This document shows positions 14,109 through 16,212 of a stretch of DNA of 16,212 nucleotides, piece after piece. Position numbers and translations under genes: made by a program. The first letter of the stretch is position 1. Each line of letters starts with the position of its first letter. Origin of the DNA: an uncultured Rubrobacteraceae bacterium. GTDB lineage: Bacteria; Actinomycetota; Rubrobacteria; Rubrobacterales; Rubrobacteraceae. The stretch is from NCBI GenBank assembly GCA_902805985.1, contig CADCUW010000281.1:1-16212 (forward strand), in the 5' to 3' direction. The notes under the pieces were generated by a model that was not told where the DNA came from, did no database searches, and was given only the letters and a program-made list of their open reading frames with translations.

Positions 14109-14888
14109 CTTTGGGTCTCGCCGGTAGCCGGTTGCGGACGGCGCCGTTCGAGACCCGGCGTGGCGGGCAACGACGGTCAGCACCGCGAGGATGCCGGCTA
14201 CCGCGAGTACCGGTACCGCAGCAGAAGCCGCGACGAGCCCGAGTAGCCTGCGGCGCATCTCGCGCGTGTTGTTGAGGTGCGGGAAAGGTCTGTCCGGGAC
14301 CTCGACACCGAGAAAGTCGCAGAGCGGCCCCCAGCCTTCTTTCACGTCGTAGACGAGCAGGCGTTCGGGGGGGACCCGGCGACGGACCCGTTCGTTGTGG
14401 CGCTGGAAGGTTTCGATGGCGTAGGATCTGTCCTCGAAGCGGCCGTCGAAGGTGTCCCTCCAGACGATCCCGTCCGCGAGGCGGGCGATGCCGGTGATGC
14501 CGGGGGCGAAGAGGCCGGCGAGGGCGAAGGCCAGCCTTACCGGGGCGGGGCCGGACGAGATCCTGTGTATCCCGAAGATGGTGTTGCGCGTGCTCTCGTA
14601 CCACCGCTCCGGGTCGCGGACGCTCAGGATCACGACCGCCCCGGGGAACGTCTCCATTAGCTCCGCGTAGAAGGCGCAGGCGGGCCAATCGACGGCCACC
14701 CCGTAGCCGGCGAAGAACTCCTCCCAGTCCACCCGCTCCCCGCGACGGGCGGCCTCCCAGAACCCGACGTGCTCGGGGTGCGTGAAGACCTCGGTCATGT
14801 GGTAGGCGGATCCGAAACCGAGCGTCTCAAGCGCCGCTTTCAGGGAGGTTGTGCCCGTCCGGCCGAAGCCCGCGCCTATGATGTTCAC
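14097..14888 (-). CDS. Sulfotransferase family protein with C-terminal membrane segment (paralogue 1)
   Basis: A 263-residue protein of the P-loop-like sulfotransferase family (Sulfotransfer_4 type). The 5'-phosphosulfate loop is GAGFGRTGTTSLKAAL (5-20). The 3'-phosphate-binding segment is LSVRDPERWYEST (88-100), with Arg91 and Ser99 as expected PAPS contacts. VYDVKEGWGPLCDFLGVEVP then leads to a C-terminal hydrophobic stretch of about 25 residues (near 219-243) and a basic tail, so the enzyme should be anchored to the membrane by its tail with the catalytic part in the cytoplasm. The GTG start at 14888 lies 27 bases after the stop of the upstream paralogue; its ribosome site is weak. The acceptor is unknown; such proteins are also often called 'sulfotransferase' without tested activity. 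The last codons run into GCTGANN repeats. Confidence 0.9.
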   Translation of the reverse strand: MNIIGAGFGRTGTTSLKAALETLGFGSAYHMTEVFTHPEHVGFWEAARRGERVDWEEFFAGYGVAVDWPACAFYAELMETFPGAVVILSVRDPERWYESTRNTIFGIHRISSGPAPVRLAFALAGLFAPGITGIARLADGIVWRDTFDGRFEDRSYAIETFQRHNERVRRRVPPERLLVYDVKEGWGPLCDFLGVEVPDRPFPHLNNTREMRRRLLGLVAASAAVPVLAVAGILAVLTVVARHAGSRTAPSATGYRRDPKADG

Positions 14889-14915
14889 GCGGTCGGGCTT
14901 GCGGGGCGTCGGGCG

Positions 14916-15656
14916 CTACCGGCCACGTCGGGGGAGGAGCAGGTACAGCGCTCCGGCAAGCAGCAGCGCCAGGATCGCCGGCACCGCGTAGGAGATCGCA
15001 CGGACTATCCGCACCCTGCCCCGCATCTCGGCGGTGTCGTTGAGACGCGGGAAGGGTTTGTCGGGGACCTCCACGCCCAGGAAATCGCAGAGCGGGCCCC
15101 AGCCTTCCTTTACCTCGTAGACGAGGAGCTTCTCGGGGGGGACTTTGCGCTGCACTTCGGTGTTGTGGCGTTCGAAGACCGACCTGGCATACTCCTCGTC
15201 CTCGAAGCGGCCTTCGAAGGTGTCGGTCCAGATCAGCCTGTTGTTCATGCGGCCGATCTTGCCGATGCCGGGGACGAAGAGGCCGACTAGCCAGAACGTT
15301 GAGCGGGAGAGGGGAGAGATGACGGTGAGCCTGCTCAGCTCGTAGATCGTGTTGCGCACGCTCTCGTACCACCGCTCCGGGTCGCGGACGCTGAGCAGCA
15401 CCTTCGCGTCCGGGTACGTCTCCATCAACTCCTCGTAGAACGTGCAGCCCGGCCAGTCGACGGTGGCCCCGTAGTCTCCCAGGAAGCCCTCCCAATCGAC
15501 CTTCTCGCCCCGGCGCGCGGCGTCCCAGTATTCGGCGTGCTCGGGGCGCTCGAAGAGCTCGGTCATGTGGTAGCAGGGGCCAAACCCCAGATCCTCGAGG
15601 GCTGCCTGCAGAGATTTCGTGCCGGTCCGGCCGAAGCCGGCGCCTATGACCTTCAT
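14916..15656 (-). CDS. Sulfotransferase family protein with C-terminal membrane segment (paralogue 2)
   Basis: A 246-residue paralogue of the downstream gene, alike over nearly the whole length. GAGFGRTGTKSLQAAL (5-20) has Lys14 where the other copy has Thr, closer to the classical sulfotransferase loop in which a lysine contacts the sulfate. LSVRDPERWYESV (88-100) and VYEVKEGWGPLCDFLGVEVP match the other copy. A hydrophobic segment near 220-241 and a basic PRRGR end give the same tail-anchored layout. ATG 15656 sits six bases after a TAGACT -10 box, so the message is probably leaderless and may continue into the second copy. The middle part (about 108-150) differs most and may set the acceptor. 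The acceptor is unknown. Confidence 0.91.
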   Translation of the reverse strand: MKVIGAGFGRTGTKSLQAALEDLGFGPCYHMTELFERPEHAEYWDAARRGEKVDWEGFLGDYGATVDWPGCTFYEELMETYPDAKVLLSVRDPERWYESVRNTIYELSRLTVISPLSRSTFWLVGLFVPGIGKIGRMNNRLIWTDTFEGRFEDEEYARSVFERHNTEVQRKVPPEKLLVYEVKEGWGPLCDFLGVEVPDKPFPRLNDTAEMRGRVRIVRAISYAVPAILALLLAGALYLLLPRRGR

Positions 15657-15668
15657 GCGATCAGTCTA
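15657..15668 (-). promoter_or_regulatory. Probable leaderless promoter of the sulfotransferase pair
   Basis: TAGACT (15668 to 15663 on the minus strand) lies exactly six bases before ATG 15656, which places the transcription start at the A of the ATG. The same hexamer forms the -10 of the hydrolase operon at 12085-12080. Confidence 0.55.
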
Positions 15669-16056
15669 CCCGTTGGTCTGTGGCGTTGCTCTTCCAGCGT
15701 GTCCGGACGGGCCTGCCATCCTCGTAGACCGTGAGCACCGCGCCCGATCCCGCGAACGGCGGGGTCCTCGACGGGCCCGGTCCTTCCCCCGTGAGGAGGA
15801 GCTCGCCCTGGCCTTCCTCCGGGCTTCCCACCGCCGAGTGGAGCGCGTAGCGCCCGTCGCGGCGCAGGTCGTGCCCCTTGGGCGAGGCCGGGTCCACAAA
15901 GACGAACAGTCGCCCCCTCCGACGAGGGGCGAGACGGGGTGGACCCGCAGGGAGCCGTCCCGCCTCGTGGTGGCGAGAGGCGTAGCCGGCGGCGAGGCGC
16001 GCGGCGCCGGTGGCCGCGAGGTCAGGGTCGGACCCCTCAAGGTCCGCCCAGGACAC
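15661..16056 (-). pseudogene. Pyridoxamine 5'-phosphate oxidase-like protein, multiply frameshifted
   Basis: The N-terminus VSWADLEGSDPDLAATGAAR (GTG 16056) and, in the same frame, RLFVFVDPASPKGHDLRRDG with YALHSAV are typical of PNPOx-like flavin-binding split-barrel proteins. Between them the expected LATTRRDGSLRVHPVSPLVG lies in another frame, entered near 15978-15990 and left at a run of five C at 15913-15917. Later GPVEDPAVRG lies in the third frame near 15755-15785. The frame then returns to VLTVYEDGRPVRTRW, but some 30 residues that normally separate these parts are missing. At least three shifts and a deletion make it a pseudogene. If expressed from the single open frame, 131 residues result with a scrambled core. 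Intact relatives would bind FMN or F420; no activity is expected here. Confidence 0.78.
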
Positions 16057-16068
16057 CGGGCTGTATCC

Positions 16069-16212
16069 CTAGCCCGCCGCGGGTGCGTAGCCCTCGAACT
16101 GCTCGCGCAGCTTGAGCTTCTGGAACTTGCCCGTCGCCGTCATCGGGATGGACTCGACGAACTCGTAGGCGTCCGGCAGCCAGAACTTCGCGAAGTCCTT
16201 CTCGAGGTGGCT
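16069..16212 (-). CDS. Acyl-CoA synthetase (AMP-dependent ligase), 3' end
   Basis: Only the last 47 codons are in the window; the rest continues past the right edge. FAKFWLPDAYEFVESIPMTA followed by TGKFQKLKLREQF is the C-terminal A10 region of the ANL superfamily. The Lys of TGKFQK is the conserved lysine needed for acyl-adenylate formation. The WLPD start and KLREQF end resemble medium- and long-chain fatty-acid ligases (AlkK/FadD type). The enzyme should activate a carboxylic acid to its CoA thioester with ATP. It ends at TAG 16071-16069, 12 bases before the start of the PNPOx-like pseudogene, which may once have been co-transcribed. Substrate not determinable from this fragment. Confidence 0.9.
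   Translation of the reverse strand, partial: SHLEKDFAKFWLPDAYEFVESIPMTATGKFQKLKLREQFEGYAPAAG

Noticed and set aside
13018..14127. 369-codon plus-strand open frame across the MFS end and tetR
   Set aside because: Out of frame with both genes, Arg/Pro/Gly-rich, no motifs.
1..16212. CRISPR array, tRNA, rRNA, insertion sequence or defence genes
   Set aside because: No regularly spaced repeats, tRNA-like cloverleaf, transposase motif or defence-type domain was seen on either strand.

Overview
The window is high-GC, gene-dense bacterial DNA with no tRNA, rRNA, CRISPR or intact mobile element. The GC content, frequent GTG and TTG starts, heavy use of the ATA isoleucine codon and several -10 boxes placed 6-8 bases before a start codon (leaderless style) suggest an actinobacterium, most likely Rubrobacter or a relative. 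That assignment is inference from composition and gene content.

Layout. Positions 1-4121 (+) form a tight run: the 3' end of a fumarylacetoacetate-hydrolase-family gene, a GlcD-type FAD-linked oxidase, a four-helix membrane protein, and a 616-residue protein with a Vps62/DUF946-like domain, a coiled coil and a membrane anchor. The last two overlap at a CTGA junction that implies a CTG start. Positions 4190-6998 (+) hold a small two-helix membrane protein, a stand-alone cobalamin-binding mutase subunit, a crotonase, a 4HBT-type thioesterase with no obvious canonical start, and an actinobacterial protein with an ATGHP motif. A long imperfect inverted repeat lies in front of the crotonase.

Positions 7000-8690 are a decay corridor. 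It holds the frameshifted C-terminal fragment of a TPR/LuxR-type regulator (-), a cupin gene interrupted by an in-frame TAG (+), and about 490 bases with only gene scraps and hairpins. Positions 8690-12039 (-) form an operon: a CocE/NonD-type serine hydrolase, an SDR coupled to it by an ATGA overlap, and an HSD10-like 3-hydroxyacyl-CoA dehydrogenase. Divergent from it, across a two-promoter intergenic region with a possible TetR operator, lie an MFS transporter and a TetR-family repressor (12215-14062, +). The arrangement suggests regulated uptake of an acid or ester-derived compound, ester or amide hydrolysis, and oxidation to CoA intermediates.

Positions 14097-16212 (-) hold two tandem sulfotransferase-family paralogues with C-terminal membrane tails, a badly frameshifted pyridoxamine-phosphate-oxidase-like pseudogene, and the 3' end of an acyl-CoA synthetase. 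Much of the window (FAH, GlcD, crotonase, thioesterase, B12 mutase subunit, HSD10-like enzyme, acyl-CoA ligase) fits organic-acid and acyl-CoA catabolism. No defence or other clearly new multi-gene system is evident. The most unusual items are the Vps62-like membrane protein with its CTG start, the tail-anchored sulfotransferase pair, the inverted repeat, and the cluster of broken genes.
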